Shown: in pieces, positions 45,317-57,079 of the stretch
How positions within the stretch are numbered: position 1 is the stretch's first letter
How the letters are laid out: each line of letters begins with the position of its first letter
Assembly (NCBI GenBank): GCA_963806015.1
Contig: CAWDWM010000009.1
Span: 1 to 64,000 of the forward strand
Reading direction: 5' to 3'
Origin: JAOPZW01 sp963806015
GTDB taxonomy: Bacteria; Actinomycetota; Thermoleophilia; Solirubrobacterales; Solirubrobacteraceae
DNA length: 64,000 nt
The notes under the pieces: generated by a model
Told to the model about the DNA's origin: nothing
Database searches by the model: none
The model's input: only the letters and a program-made list of their open reading frames with translations
Translations under genes and position numbers: made by a program

Positions 45317-46657
45317 GTGGACATACGCCTTTCCGAGCTCGTCTCGGCCCTTTCGCATGCCCTGGACGTCACCGGCGGGCAGCCGATGGGCCACGCCGAG
45401 CGGACGTGTCTGATCGGACTGCGCCTGGCGGACGCCATCGGACTGGAGCCCACGCGGCGCTCGTCCCTCTTCTACGCGCTGCTGCTCAAGGACGCCGGGT
45501 GCTCGACGACCGCGGCGGCCACCGCCGAGGCGTTCGGCTCCGATGACCTGCAGATCAAGCGCGAGAGCCGGCTGATCGACACCAACCGGCCCGCGCTGGC
45601 CCTCGGCTACCTCAAGCGCAACGTGGCCCCCGGCGCGCCCCTGCGCCAGCGCGCGCATCATCTGCGCGCCGTCATCGCGATGAGCCACGGCGGCGTCTCG
45701 GACCTCCAGCGCATGCGCTGCGAGCGCGGCGCCGACATCGCGCGCGGGATCGGCCTCGACGAGGACGCCGCCGCCGCGATCGGCCAGCTGTTCGAGCACT
45801 GGGACGGGCAGGGCCATCCGGGCGACCGGGCCGGCGAGCAGATCTCGCTGCTGGCCCGCATCGCGTGCCTGGCGCAGTCGATGGAGGTCTTCTGGCAGCA
45901 GGGCGGCCCCGCCGCCGCGGTCGCCATCGCCCAGGCTCGGCGCGGCACCTGGTACGACCCCGCCCTCGTCGACGCCGTCGGCGTGCTCGAGCGCGACCGC
46001 GCGTTCTGGGACGGCCTGGCGGCGCCCGACGTGCAGAGCGTCGAGCCCACCGACCAGGTCGAGCTGGCGAACGCCGGCCGGATGGATCGCGTGGCCGAGG
46101 CGTTCGCCAGCATCGTCGACGCGAAGTCTCCCTACACCGCGCGCCACAGCGCGGGCGTGGCGGAGATCGCCGATGGCATCGCCGCGACGCTCGGGCTCGA
46201 TGAGGCCGACCGCGGTCTCCTGCGCCGCGGGGCCCTCCTGCACGACATCGGCAAGCTCGGCGTCTCCAACCGCATCCTCGACAAGCGCGGCTCGCTGACC
46301 CACGGCGAATGGGGCGCCGTGCGCCGCCACCCCCGGCTCTCGATGGTCATCCTGCGCGGGGTGCCGGCCCTGGCCGACGTCGCGCGCCTGGCGGTCATGC
46401 ACCACGAGCGCCTGGACGGCAGCGGCTACCCCTATGGCATGACCGCCTCCGAGCTGGACCTCCCGGCGCGCATCCTGCAGGTCGCCGACGTCGCCGAGGC
46501 CTTGACGGCCGAGCGCCCCTACCGCGCCGCGCTGCCCGTGGACGAGGTCCTCTCCATCATGCGGGCCGAGGCCGGCACCAGGCTGGACGCGCAGGCCTTC
46601 GCCGCGCTCGAGGCGTGGCTGCCCAGCCACGTCCGCGCCCTGGCCGCGGCCGCCTGA
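45317..46657 (+). CDS. HD-GYP domain protein, tandem copy 1
   Basis: A 446-residue protein. The C-terminal half is an HD-GYP domain: RHSAGVAEIADGIAATLGL, HDIGK near residue 309 and HHERLDGSGYP near 365, the residues expected for cyclic-di-GMP hydrolysis. The N-terminal half repeats the plan in degenerate form: GHAERTCLIGLRLADAIGLE, LLKDAGCS instead of HDIG, and HWDGQGHPGDRAGE instead of HHERLDGSGYP. There is no membrane or sensor domain. The next gene is a same-length paralogue starting at its stop codon. Confidence 0.9.
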   Translation: MDIRLSELVSALSHALDVTGGQPMGHAERTCLIGLRLADAIGLEPTRRSSLFYALLLKDAGCSTTAAATAEAFGSDDLQIKRESRLIDTNRPALALGYLKRNVAPGAPLRQRAHHLRAVIAMSHGGVSDLQRMRCERGADIARGIGLDEDAAAAIGQLFEHWDGQGHPGDRAGEQISLLARIACLAQSMEVFWQQGGPAAAVAIAQARRGTWYDPALVDAVGVLERDRAFWDGLAAPDVQSVEPTDQVELANAGRMDRVAEAFASIVDAKSPYTARHSAGVAEIADGIAATLGLDEADRGLLRRGALLHDIGKLGVSNRILDKRGSLTHGEWGAVRRHPRLSMVILRGVPALADVARLAVMHHERLDGSGYPYGMTASELDLPARILQVADVAEALTAERPYRAALPVDEVLSIMRAEAGTRLDAQAFAALEAWLPSHVRALAAAA

Positions 46658-47997
46658 TGGACATCCGCCTGTCGGAGATCGTCGCCGCGCTCTCGCATGC
46701 CCTCGACGTCACCGAGGGCCAGCCCATGGGCCATGCCGAGCGCACGTGCATCATCGGCCTGCGCCTGGCCGACGCCGTGGGCCTGGAGCCCGCGCGCCGC
46801 TCGTCGCTGTTCTACGCCCTGCTGCTCAAGGACGCCGGCTGCTCGACCACGTCGGCCACGACCGCCGAGGTCTTCGGCGCCGACGACCTGCACGTCAAGC
46901 GCGAGGGCCGGCTCGTCGATCCGAAGAAGCCCGCGCACTCGCTGCGCGCCCTGAGTCGCACGATCGCTCCCGGCGCTCCGCTGTTGCAGCGCGCGCGCCA
47001 CCTGCGCGCCCTGGTGGCGATGGGCGTCGACGGGGCGCGCGAGCTGGGGCAGATGCGCTGCGAGCGCGGCGCCGACATCGCCCGCGCGATCGACCTCGAC
47101 GAGCACGCGGCCGGCGCCATCCATCAGCTCGACGAGCACTGGGACGGGCACGGCTACCCCGGCGGGCTGGCCGGCGAGCTCATCTCACCGCTCGCGCGCG
47201 TGATCTGCCTGGCCCAGACGATCGAGGTCTTCTGGTCGCAGCGTGGCGCGGCCGCCGCCTGCGCGATGGCGCGCGAGCGCCGTGGCACGTGGTTCGAGCC
47301 CGCGCTGGTCGATGCGGTCGCCACCTTCGAGCACGACGGCGCCTTCTGGGCCTCGCTGCACGAGCCCGACGTCAACGCGCTGGAGCCCGCCGACCGCGTG
47401 GAGCGCGCCGACGACGCTCGCCTGGACCGCGTCGCCGAGGCCTTCGCACGGATCGTCGACGCCAAGTCGCCCTACACCGCCAGCCACTCCGCGGGCGTGG
47501 CCGAGATCGCCGGGGGCATCGCCGTCACCATGGGCCTCGACGCGCCCACGCGGCGCCTGCTGCGCCGCGCCGGGCTGCTGCACGACGTCGGCAAGCTCGG
47601 CGTCTCCAACCGCATCCTCGACAAGCCGGGCAAGCTCGACGCCGAGGAGTGGGTCGCGATGCGCCGTCATCCCGAGCTGTCGCGACTGATCCTCGATTCC
47701 GTGCCCGCGCTGGCCGACGTCGCCCGCCTGGCCGGGACCCATCACGAGCGCCTGGACGGCAGCGGCTACCCGGACGGCCTGACCGCGACCGAGCTCGGCG
47801 TGCCCGACCGGATCCTGCAGGTGGCCGACGTCGCCGAGGCGCTGAGCGCCGAGCGCCCCTATCGCGCCGCGCTGCCCGTCGAAGAGGTCCTGGCCATCAT
47901 CGGCCGCGACGCGGGCGAGCGGCTCGACGCGGACTGCGTCGCCGCGCTTGTGGCATGGCTGCCGGGCCGCGGCAGCGTCCTGGCCGCCGCGGCGTGA
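46657..47997 (+). CDS. HD-GYP domain protein, tandem copy 2
   Basis: Another 446-residue protein of the same architecture, with its ATG overlapping the TGA of copy 1 by one base. The C-terminal HD-GYP has HDVGK near 309 and HHERLDGSGYPDGL; the N-terminal half is degenerate (LLKDAGCS, HWDGHGYPGGLAGE). The two proteins are clearly recent duplicates and are probably translationally coupled, perhaps forming a heterodimer. That is inference. Confidence 0.9.
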   Translation: MDIRLSEIVAALSHALDVTEGQPMGHAERTCIIGLRLADAVGLEPARRSSLFYALLLKDAGCSTTSATTAEVFGADDLHVKREGRLVDPKKPAHSLRALSRTIAPGAPLLQRARHLRALVAMGVDGARELGQMRCERGADIARAIDLDEHAAGAIHQLDEHWDGHGYPGGLAGELISPLARVICLAQTIEVFWSQRGAAAACAMARERRGTWFEPALVDAVATFEHDGAFWASLHEPDVNALEPADRVERADDARLDRVAEAFARIVDAKSPYTASHSAGVAEIAGGIAVTMGLDAPTRRLLRRAGLLHDVGKLGVSNRILDKPGKLDAEEWVAMRRHPELSRLILDSVPALADVARLAGTHHERLDGSGYPDGLTATELGVPDRILQVADVAEALSAERPYRAALPVEEVLAIIGRDAGERLDADCVAALVAWLPGRGSVLAAAA

Positions 47998-48012
47998 TCG
48001 CACCCTTCGCGG

Positions 48013-49608
48013 CTAGGCCGCGGCGTGCGCCTGCGCCTCGGCGACGGTCGGCGCCGAGCGCCCGCGAATGAGGTCGGCCGCCTTCTCGGCCACGGCGATC
48101 GTCGGCGCGTTGGTGTTGCCGCGCGGGACCGACGGGAAGATCGACGCGTCGACGACGCGCAGGCCCTCCACACCGCGCACGCGCAGCTCGGGGTCGACCA
48201 CGGCGAGGTCGTCCACGCCCATCCGGCACGTGCTCGTGGGGTGGTAGATCGTCTGCCCGGTGTGGCGGACGTGGGCCTCGAGGTCCGCATCGCTGTCCGA
48301 TGCCGGCGCGGTGAACGGCGAGTGGGCGTACTGCGCGAGCGGCTCGGTGCCCGCGATGTCGAGGACCGCGCGCAGGCCGGCCACCGCCGAGCGCATGTCC
48401 TCGGGCTCGGCGAAGTAGTTGTGGACGATGAAGGGCTTGGTCGTCGGGTCGGGTGAGACCACCGCCACCTGCCCGCGGCTCTCGGGCTTCAGCACGCACG
48501 CCGACAGGGTGAAGCCGTGCGCGGGTGCGGGCAGCAGGCCCTCCTGCGTGTACATCGCCGAGACCATGTGGAACTGCACGTCGGGCGCGGCGAGGTCCTC
48601 GCGTGTGCGCAGGAAGCCGCCGCACTCCGCGGCGTTGGAGGACAGCGGGCCGCCGCCGTCGGTCGCCCACAGCGTGAGGTTCTCCTCGGTGAGCGCGTCC
48701 TTGAGGCTCAACGGCTCCTCGAACATCCAGGTGAAGCCGGCCGTCGGGTGGTCCTGGAGACCGAGCCCGACGCCGGGGACCTCGGCCACGGTCGGCAGCT
48801 GCAGCAGCGCCAGCTCGTCGGGGCGCCCGATCCCCGACAGCCACAGGATCTGCGGGGACAGGTAGGCACCCGCCGAGACGATGACCTCGCGCTCGGCGCG
48901 GAACTCGAGCATCTCGCTCAGCCGCGAGCCCGTCACCCCGACCGCGCGGGTGCCGTCGAACAGCACTCGGTGCACGTGCACGTGGGTCTCGACGGTGAGA
49001 TTCGGGCGGTCCATGACCGGGTGCAGGTAGGAGACCGCAGTGCTGCCGCGGCGACCGTCGCGCGTGGTCAGCTGGTACCAGCCCATGCCGTCCTGGCGGG
49101 GCCCGTTGAAGTCCTCGCTGGCCGGCAGGCCGCGCGCCGCCGCGGCGTCGAGGAAGGCCTGCGAGAGGCCGGTGCGCGCCAGCGAGTCCGACACGCGCAG
49201 CGGCCCGCCGACGCCGTGGTGCTCGGAGGCGCCGCGCGTGTTGTCCTCCGCGCGCAGGAAGTAGGGCAGCACGTCGTCCCAGCCCCAGCCGAGCTCTGAC
49301 CATTCGTCGTAGTCGGCGGGGTTGCCGCGGATGTAGATCATCGCGTTCAGCGACGACGAGCCGCCGAGCGTCTTGCCGCGCGGCAGGTAGACGCGGCGAT
49401 CGTCGAGGCCGGGCTCGTAGCCGGTGCCGAGGTCCCAGTCGTTCTGCGAGCGAAAGAGCGCCGAGAAGGCGGCCGGGATGTGGATGAAGTCCGCCGTGTC
49501 CGGCGGCCCGGCCTCCAGGAGCAGGACCTGCACATCGGGGTCCTCGCTGAGCCTGCTGGCGAGCACACAGCCTGCCGAGCCCGCGCCGACGATCACGTAG
49601 TCGTACAT
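48013..49608 (-). CDS. GMC-family FAD oxidoreductase (choline dehydrogenase-like)
   Basis: A 531-residue flavoenzyme. The FAD motif is DYVIVGAGSAGCVLASRLSE; GMC signatures are YLPRGKTLGGSSSLNAMIYI and VIVSAGAYLSPQILWLSGIG. The C-terminal catalytic region has YHPTSTCRMG with the active-site His, and RGNTNAPTIAVAEKAADLIR. It oxidises alcohols such as choline; the substrate is not known. ATG 49608 begins exactly at the FAD motif. There is no betaine operon nearby. Confidence 0.92.
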   Translation of the reverse strand: MYDYVIVGAGSAGCVLASRLSEDPDVQVLLLEAGPPDTADFIHIPAAFSALFRSQNDWDLGTGYEPGLDDRRVYLPRGKTLGGSSSLNAMIYIRGNPADYDEWSELGWGWDDVLPYFLRAEDNTRGASEHHGVGGPLRVSDSLARTGLSQAFLDAAAARGLPASEDFNGPRQDGMGWYQLTTRDGRRGSTAVSYLHPVMDRPNLTVETHVHVHRVLFDGTRAVGVTGSRLSEMLEFRAEREVIVSAGAYLSPQILWLSGIGRPDELALLQLPTVAEVPGVGLGLQDHPTAGFTWMFEEPLSLKDALTEENLTLWATDGGGPLSSNAAECGGFLRTREDLAAPDVQFHMVSAMYTQEGLLPAPAHGFTLSACVLKPESRGQVAVVSPDPTTKPFIVHNYFAEPEDMRSAVAGLRAVLDIAGTEPLAQYAHSPFTAPASDSDADLEAHVRHTGQTIYHPTSTCRMGVDDLAVVDPELRVRGVEGLRVVDASIFPSVPRGNTNAPTIAVAEKAADLIRGRSAPTVAEAQAHAAA

Positions 49609-49688
49609 GGCGAGCACACTCTCGCCCTCTCGACGCTGTGTCAACCGGGTACGGAGGGAAGTGCTCCGCGGGGCATCCGGCCCCGCGC

Positions 49689-50993
49689 TCAGAGAGCGTG
49701 GCCGGCTTCCAGCCGTCCCATGGACGGAGCGATGGCGTCGAGGCGCCCGATGACCTCGTGCGCGTGGCGCGTGTAGTACGCGAGGTCGAAGATGTCGTCG
49801 AGGTCGAGGCCCAGGTCGCGCGCGGCGAGCAGGTCGCGCAGCGGGGTGGCCGTGTCCCACGCGCGCTGGGCGTCCTCCTGCACGATGCGGTAGGCGTCGT
49901 CGCGCTGCATGCCCTTCTCGACGAGCGCGAGCAGGACGCGCTGGGAGAACAGCGCACCGTGCGTCAGCCCGAGGTTGTCGCGCATGCGGTCGGCGTGCAC
50001 CACCAGCCCGTTGACCACGCGCAGGGCGAGGTGCTGCAGGTAGTCGAGCAGGATGGTGGAGTCGGGCAGGATCACGCGCTCGGCGCCCGAGTGCGAGATG
50101 TCGCGCTCGTGCCAAAGGGCGACGTTCTCGACGGCGGCGGAGGCGTTGCCGCGCAGGACGCGCGCCAGCCCGGTGATGCGCTCGCTGGTGATCGGGTTGC
50201 GCTTGTGGGGCATCGCGCTCGAGCCCTTCTGGCCGGCGCGGAAGGGTTCCTCGGCCTCGCGGACCTCGGTGCGCTGCAGGTGGCGGACCTCGGTGGCGAG
50301 CCGCTCGAGGCCGGCGCCGGCCAGCGCGATGGCCTGCAGCAGCTCGGCGTGGCGATCGCGCGGGACGACCTGGGTCGACACCGCCTCGCGCTCGAGGCCC
50401 AGGCGCGCCAGCACGCGTTCCTCGAACTCCGGGCTGGTGGCCGAGTAGGTGCCGACGGCGCCGCTGATCGCCCCCACGCTCGCCTGCGCGAAGGCGCGCT
50501 CCAGGCGCTCGGCGTTGCGGTGCGCCTCGAAGGCGAAACCCGCGAGCTTGAGGCCGAACGTGGTCGGCTCGGCGTGGACACCATGGGTGCGCCCGACGCA
50601 GACGGTGTCGGCGTGCTCGCGCGCGCGGGTCGCCAGCGCGGCGACCAGGTCGCGCGCGCCGGACACCACGATCGTCCCGACCGCCTGCAGCTGGAGGGCC
50701 AGCGCCGTGTCGAGGACGTCGGACGACGTCAGCCCGTAGTGGATCCAGCGCCCGCCCGGCCCGGCGCTCTGCTGCAGCACGTCGACGAAGGCCGCCACGT
50801 CGTGGTCGGTCACGCGCTCGCGCTCCTGCACCGCCTCGACGGTGAACGTCGCCTCGCGGATCGCCTGCAGGTCCTCGGCGGCCGGCCCGTCCATCTCCTC
50901 GCACGCGGCGACCTCGACGCGCCGCCACGCCTCCATGCGGGCCTCGTCGGTCCAGAGCGCCCCGAGCGCGGGGCGGGTGTAGCGCGCGATCAC
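49689..50993 (-). CDS. purB: Adenylosuccinate lyase
   Basis: A 434-residue fumarase-superfamily enzyme acting twice in purine synthesis (SAICAR and adenylosuccinate). Key phrases are HYGLTSSDVLDTA, CVGRTHGVHAEPTTFGLKLA with the catalytic His and the signature GSSAMPHKRNPITSERITGL with the flexible Ser loop. It follows purD-purE and the membrane protein on the same strand, separated by short gaps. Confidence 0.96.
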   Translation of the reverse strand: MIARYTRPALGALWTDEARMEAWRRVEVAACEEMDGPAAEDLQAIREATFTVEAVQERERVTDHDVAAFVDVLQQSAGPGGRWIHYGLTSSDVLDTALALQLQAVGTIVVSGARDLVAALATRAREHADTVCVGRTHGVHAEPTTFGLKLAGFAFEAHRNAERLERAFAQASVGAISGAVGTYSATSPEFEERVLARLGLEREAVSTQVVPRDRHAELLQAIALAGAGLERLATEVRHLQRTEVREAEEPFRAGQKGSSAMPHKRNPITSERITGLARVLRGNASAAVENVALWHERDISHSGAERVILPDSTILLDYLQHLALRVVNGLVVHADRMRDNLGLTHGALFSQRVLLALVEKGMQRDDAYRIVQEDAQRAWDTATPLRDLLAARDLGLDLDDIFDLAYYTRHAHEVIGRLDAIAPSMGRLEAGHAL

Positions 50994-51003
50994 TTCCCGA
51001 ACC

Positions 51004-51741
51004 CTAGACGGGCGGCGTGCCCTGCCACGGCAGCGCGGTCCGCGCCCGTAGGTCGAAGAACAGCAAGGTGCCGAAGATGGCGCTCAGCGACAGCGTCACC
51101 GTCTGGACGAGGATCCAGGCCGTGGTGAACAGCGCGCCGTTGTCGATCTCGTGCGCGAGCGCTCCGCCCAGGGCACCGAGCGCGCCGACCACGACACCGA
51201 ACGCGAGCAGGACTCCGAACGTCCGCCACCAGCGCGTCTGGACCACCTCCGCGCTGCGTCGCAGCGCGTCCGGCGGGCCGAGACCGTCGACGACCGCCGC
51301 CTGCGCGCAGAAGTACCAGCGGACGGCGAGCCATATGCCGGGCACGATCAGCAGGAGCAGGCCGGCGGCGACGGCGACCGAGTAGACCATGACCGCGGCG
51401 ACCGCCGGGAACAGCCGGGTGGAGGCGCTGCGCAGCGCGCCGCCGACCGTCGGCTCCTCCCCGCGGGCCAGGGCCTGGACCACGACCACGTGCAGCGCGG
51501 TGACGAGCGGCGGGATGACGAGCACGCCGAGCGCCACCGACGCGACGGCGGCAGCCTTGGGCGGGTCGACGCCGCCGCCTTCGGCCAGGTACCGGCCCCA
51601 CACCCCGTCGACGATGAGCACGATCGGGGCCACGACCACGAGCGTGAGGCTGAGGAAGACCGCGAGATGACGCCCGAACAGGTCGAACGTGACCGCGACG
51701 AGCTCACCGAGCGTCCGCGGCTGGTCGAGGTCGAGCCTCAC
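51004..51741 (-). CDS. Membrane protein between purE and purB
   Basis: A 245-residue protein with about six hydrophobic segments. FGRHLAVFLSLTLVVVAPIV, LLLLIVPGIWLAVRWYFCAQ and LGPPDALRRSAEVVQTRWWR resemble the glycerophosphodiesterase-type membrane domain family (YciC/DUF975-like). The function is unknown. It lies 3 nt after the purE stop and 10 nt before purB, so it is embedded in the purine operon. Confidence 0.75.
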   Translation of the reverse strand: MRLDLDQPRTLGELVAVTFDLFGRHLAVFLSLTLVVVAPIVLIVDGVWGRYLAEGGGVDPPKAAAVASVALGVLVIPPLVTALHVVVVQALARGEEPTVGGALRSASTRLFPAVAAVMVYSVAVAAGLLLLIVPGIWLAVRWYFCAQAAVVDGLGPPDALRRSAEVVQTRWWRTFGVLLAFGVVVGALGALGGALAHEIDNGALFTTAWILVQTVTLSLSAIFGTLLFFDLRARTALPWQGTPPV

Positions 51742-51744
51742 GGC

Positions 51745-52224
51745 TCAGCCGCTGAGGATCCGCGCCGCCAAGTGGCCCGCGTTGCGGGCGTTGTCCAAAC
51801 CGACGCAGGCGACCGGCACGCCCGGCGGCATCTGGACGATCGACAGGATGGCGTCGAGGCCGCCCATGGCGCTCAGGCGGCTGGAGAGCGGGACGCCGAT
51901 GACCGGCAGGTCGCTGTGCGCGGCGGCCACGCCGGGCAGCGCCGCCGACAAGCCGGCGCCGGCGATGATGACGCGCAGCCCGCGCATGCGGGCGTTGCGG
52001 CAGTAGTCGGCCACCGTGTCGGGGTCGCGGTGCGCGGACATCACGCGGACCTCGAAGTGGATGCCCTTCTCCGTGAGGATCTCGCCGGCCTTCTCCATCT
52101 CGGGCATGTCGGACTTCGAGCCCATGATGATCCCGACGAGCGGGGTGTCGACATCGAGTTCGTCGAACTCGGTCTCCGTCTCGGCCTGCGTGATGGCTCC
52201 GGCCTGCGGGGCGGACTCACTCAT
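51745..52224 (-). CDS. purE: N5-carboxyaminoimidazole ribonucleotide mutase
   Basis: A 159-residue class I PurE: GIIMGSKSDMPEMEKAGEIL, VMSAHRDPDTV with the catalytic His, and AGAGLSAALPGVAAAHSDLP. About 25 extra residues lead the protein (SESAPQAGAITQAETE). Class I PurE normally works with PurK, which is not in the window. The ATG overlaps the purD stop (ATGA). Confidence 0.96.
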   Translation of the reverse strand: MSESAPQAGAITQAETETEFDELDVDTPLVGIIMGSKSDMPEMEKAGEILTEKGIHFEVRVMSAHRDPDTVADYCRNARMRGLRVIIAGAGLSAALPGVAAAHSDLPVIGVPLSSRLSAMGGLDAILSIVQMPPGVPVACVGLDNARNAGHLAARILSG

Positions 52225-53486
52225 CCCATGCGCTCCACTGCCCGCAGCGCGATGTCGCGTCGCAGCTGCCGGCCCTCGAAGGTGATCAGGTCGGCGGCAG
52301 CATAGGCGGCGTCGCGGGCGGCAGCGGGGCCGTCGCCCAGCGCGGTGACGTTGAGGACCCGGCCGCCCGCGGTGACGATCTCGCCGCCCGGCCCCGAGCC
52401 GGTGCCGGCGTGGGTCACCTCGACGTCCGCGGGCACCGCGTCGAGGCCGCTGATGACGTCGCCCAGGGAGGTCGACTCCGGGTAGCCGCCGGACGCGAGC
52501 ACGACGCTCACCGCCCAGCGCTCGTCCCACTCGGGATCGTCGCCCGCCAGGCCGCCGGGCACGGTCGAGCGCTGCAGCAGGTCCAGCAGGTCCGAGCGCA
52601 GGCGCGGCAGCACGGCCTGGGTCTCGGGGTCGCCGAAGCGCACGTTGAACTCGAGCACGCGCGGCCCGGCGGCGGTCAGCATCAGCCCCGCGTAGAGGCA
52701 GCCGTGGAAGGGCATCCCGCGGTGGCGCAGCTCGTCGACCACCGGCTGGTGGATGGTGCGCACCATCTCCTCCAGGCGCGCGCGGTCGATGCCGGGCACC
52801 GGCGAGTAGGAGCCCATGCCCCCGGTGTTGGGGCCGCGATCGCCGTCGAAGATGCGCTTGTAGTCCTGCGCGGGCGCCATCGGCACGGCGGTCTCGCCGT
52901 CGCACAGCGCCAGCAGCGAGAGCTCCTCGCCCTCGAGCGCCTCCTCGACGACCACGCGGCCGGCGCCGAAGCGCTGCTGGACCAGGAACGCCTCGAGCGC
53001 CTCGCGTGCCTGTCCCTCGTCCTCGGCGATGACCACGCCCTTGCCGGCGGCGAGGCCGTCGAACTTGATCACGACCGGGTAGCGCTCGATCGCCGCCATC
53101 CCGTCCTCGACGGTGCTGACCGCGCGCCACGTCGCCGTGGCCACTCCGGCAGCCTCCATGATCTCCTTGGCGAACGCCTTGGAGCCCTCGAGCCGTGCGA
53201 CGTCGCCCGTGGGCCCGAAGGCGGTGATGCCGCGTGCGCCCAGCAGGTCGACCAGACCGTCGACGAGGGGCGCCTCGGGCCCGACGACCACGAGGTCGAC
53301 GGCCTCGCGCTCGGCCGCCGCGGCCATGGCGGCCACGTCGCCGACCCCGACGTCGAGCAGGCGGGCGTGGCGGGCGATGCCGGGGTTGCCGGGCGCGCAG
53401 AGCACCTCGGGCTCCTGTGGCGAGCGCCCGAGCGCGCGGACGATGGCGTGCTCGCGCCCGCCCGAGCCGACGACGAGGACCTTCAC
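52221..53486 (-). CDS. purD: Phosphoribosylamine-glycine ligase
   Basis: A 421-residue ATP-grasp enzyme: KVLVVGSGGREHAIVRALGR at the start, GPEAPLVDGLVDLLGARGI, KFDGLAAGKGVVIAE, GPNTGGMGSYSP and EFNVRFGDPETQAVLPRL. The GTG at 53486 starts at the conserved N-terminus; the longer frame upstream lies over the GYD gene. It leads purD-purE. Confidence 0.97.
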   Translation of the reverse strand: MKVLVVGSGGREHAIVRALGRSPQEPEVLCAPGNPGIARHARLLDVGVGDVAAMAAAAEREAVDLVVVGPEAPLVDGLVDLLGARGITAFGPTGDVARLEGSKAFAKEIMEAAGVATATWRAVSTVEDGMAAIERYPVVIKFDGLAAGKGVVIAEDEGQAREALEAFLVQQRFGAGRVVVEEALEGEELSLLALCDGETAVPMAPAQDYKRIFDGDRGPNTGGMGSYSPVPGIDRARLEEMVRTIHQPVVDELRHRGMPFHGCLYAGLMLTAAGPRVLEFNVRFGDPETQAVLPRLRSDLLDLLQRSTVPGGLAGDDPEWDERWAVSVVLASGGYPESTSLGDVISGLDAVPADVEVTHAGTGSGPGGEIVTAGGRVLNVTALGDGPAAARDAAYAAADLITFEGRQLRRDIALRAVERMG

Positions 53487-53491
53487 CTGGG

Positions 53492-53773
53492 CTACAGGCT
53501 CGCGATGAAGTCGTCGACCGGAATGGCCGAGAGCGTCTCGTAGCGGACCGTCCCGCGCGAGCCGAGCTCGAGCGACACGCGCGCCATCGTCTGCTCGTCC
53601 GGCGCCTCGACGACGTTGACGAAGTCGAAGCGCCCGAGCGTGGCCCACTGCGCCTTGACCGTCGCCCCCAGCTGCTCGATCTCCTTGTTGACCTCGCGGA
53701 TGCGCTGCGGGTTGTTCTTGATCGTCTGGACGCCCTCGGGCGTGAGCGTCGACAGCATGATGTAGGTGGGCAT
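53492..53773 (-). CDS. GYD-domain protein upstream of purD
   Basis: A 93-residue protein with the GYD fold signature PTYIMLSTLTPEGVQTIKNN, GATVKAQWATLGRFDFVNVV and SLELGSRGTVRYETLSAIP. Function is unknown. It lies 5 nt before purD and is probably the first gene of the purD operon. ATG 53773 was chosen over 53791. Confidence 0.85.
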   Translation of the reverse strand: MPTYIMLSTLTPEGVQTIKNNPQRIREVNKEIEQLGATVKAQWATLGRFDFVNVVEAPDEQTMARVSLELGSRGTVRYETLSAIPVDDFIASL

Positions 53774-53812
53774 GCGGGCGTTGTATCCCATCGCGCGCCC
53801 GCGCGCCGCCCG

Positions 53813-54435
53813 CTACGTGGGCACGAGAACGTCTTGGGCGGCCAGGCCGCGCAGCAGGCGGGCGAACACGCCGCGCAGCGTCTGCTTGGCGTAGTCGTGG
53901 TCGGGGTTGGCGGTCGTGAGCACCGCGACCGCGACGCGGTCGTCGCCGGCGCGCAGCAGCGCGACCTGATGATCGACGACCCCTGTGCCCGACCCCCAGC
54001 CGCCCTTGAAGTACAGCCGCCAGCCGTCGCGCCGCACCCGGGCGACGCCCCAGCGCTGGCTGGAGACGACCGTGCGCAGCAGATGCATGGCGGTCGCTCG
54101 ATGGCGCGCGACGACGTGCGCCTCATAGTGCAGGACGAACCGCGTCTGCTCGGAGGCATCGATGCGGCTGCGTCCCAGACGACGGTGTCCAGGCGGAAGC
54201 GGCGCATGCCCGCGCGGCGCGCCGCCGCGCAGTGGACCCCCGCGGTGGGGCGATAGCCCCACAAGCGCTCGTCGGTGCGCACCGCGAAGCTGACCTCGCC
54301 CGCGCGGCGGTGCACGTAGGCGATGGCGGCGCGCACGCCGGGCGACCATACGGCGCTCGCGGCCGCGGGGGCCGCGAGCGGCGCGAGGACGAGGGCCGGA
54401 CCGAGGGCGAGACGCAGGGCCCGTGCGCGTTGCAC
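53813..54435 (-). pseudogene. Class A beta-lactamase-like serine hydrolase, gutted
   Basis: The N-terminus has a signal peptide (LRLALGPALVLAPLAAPAAA) and SFAVRTDERLWGYRPTAGVH. It jumps straight to RRAGMRRFRLDTVVW, so the section holding the SxxK serine and the SDN-like motif, about 65 residues, is missing. After VVW the frame shifts by one missing base and continues as RSRIDASEQTRF, then YFKGGWGSGTG (the KTG-like motif) and QTLRGVFARLLRG. The gene therefore carries two lesions and cannot make an active enzyme. Related actinobacterial proteins are penicillin-interacting hydrolases. Confidence 0.75.
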
Positions 54436-54446
54436 GGGCCGGCAGT

Positions 54447-56993
<2,547 letters not shown>

Positions 56994-56995
56994 AA

Positions 56996-57010
56996 AGAAA
57001 TCTCAGTCGG
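56996..57010 (-). promoter_or_regulatory. Heat-shock-type box before clpB
   Basis: Read on the minus strand it is CCGACTGAGATTTCT, sharing 12 of 15 positions with CGGACTAAGATTTCC at 61626-61640 upstream of dnaK. TGAGAT would be the -10 box, placing the start of the transcript at the clpB ATG. Confidence 0.5.
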
Positions 57011-57079
57011 GGAGACATAGATTGTAGCGCCTCAAGACCTGCGCTTGCGCACGAGTACCGGGAGGGTAGCCCCGAGAAC

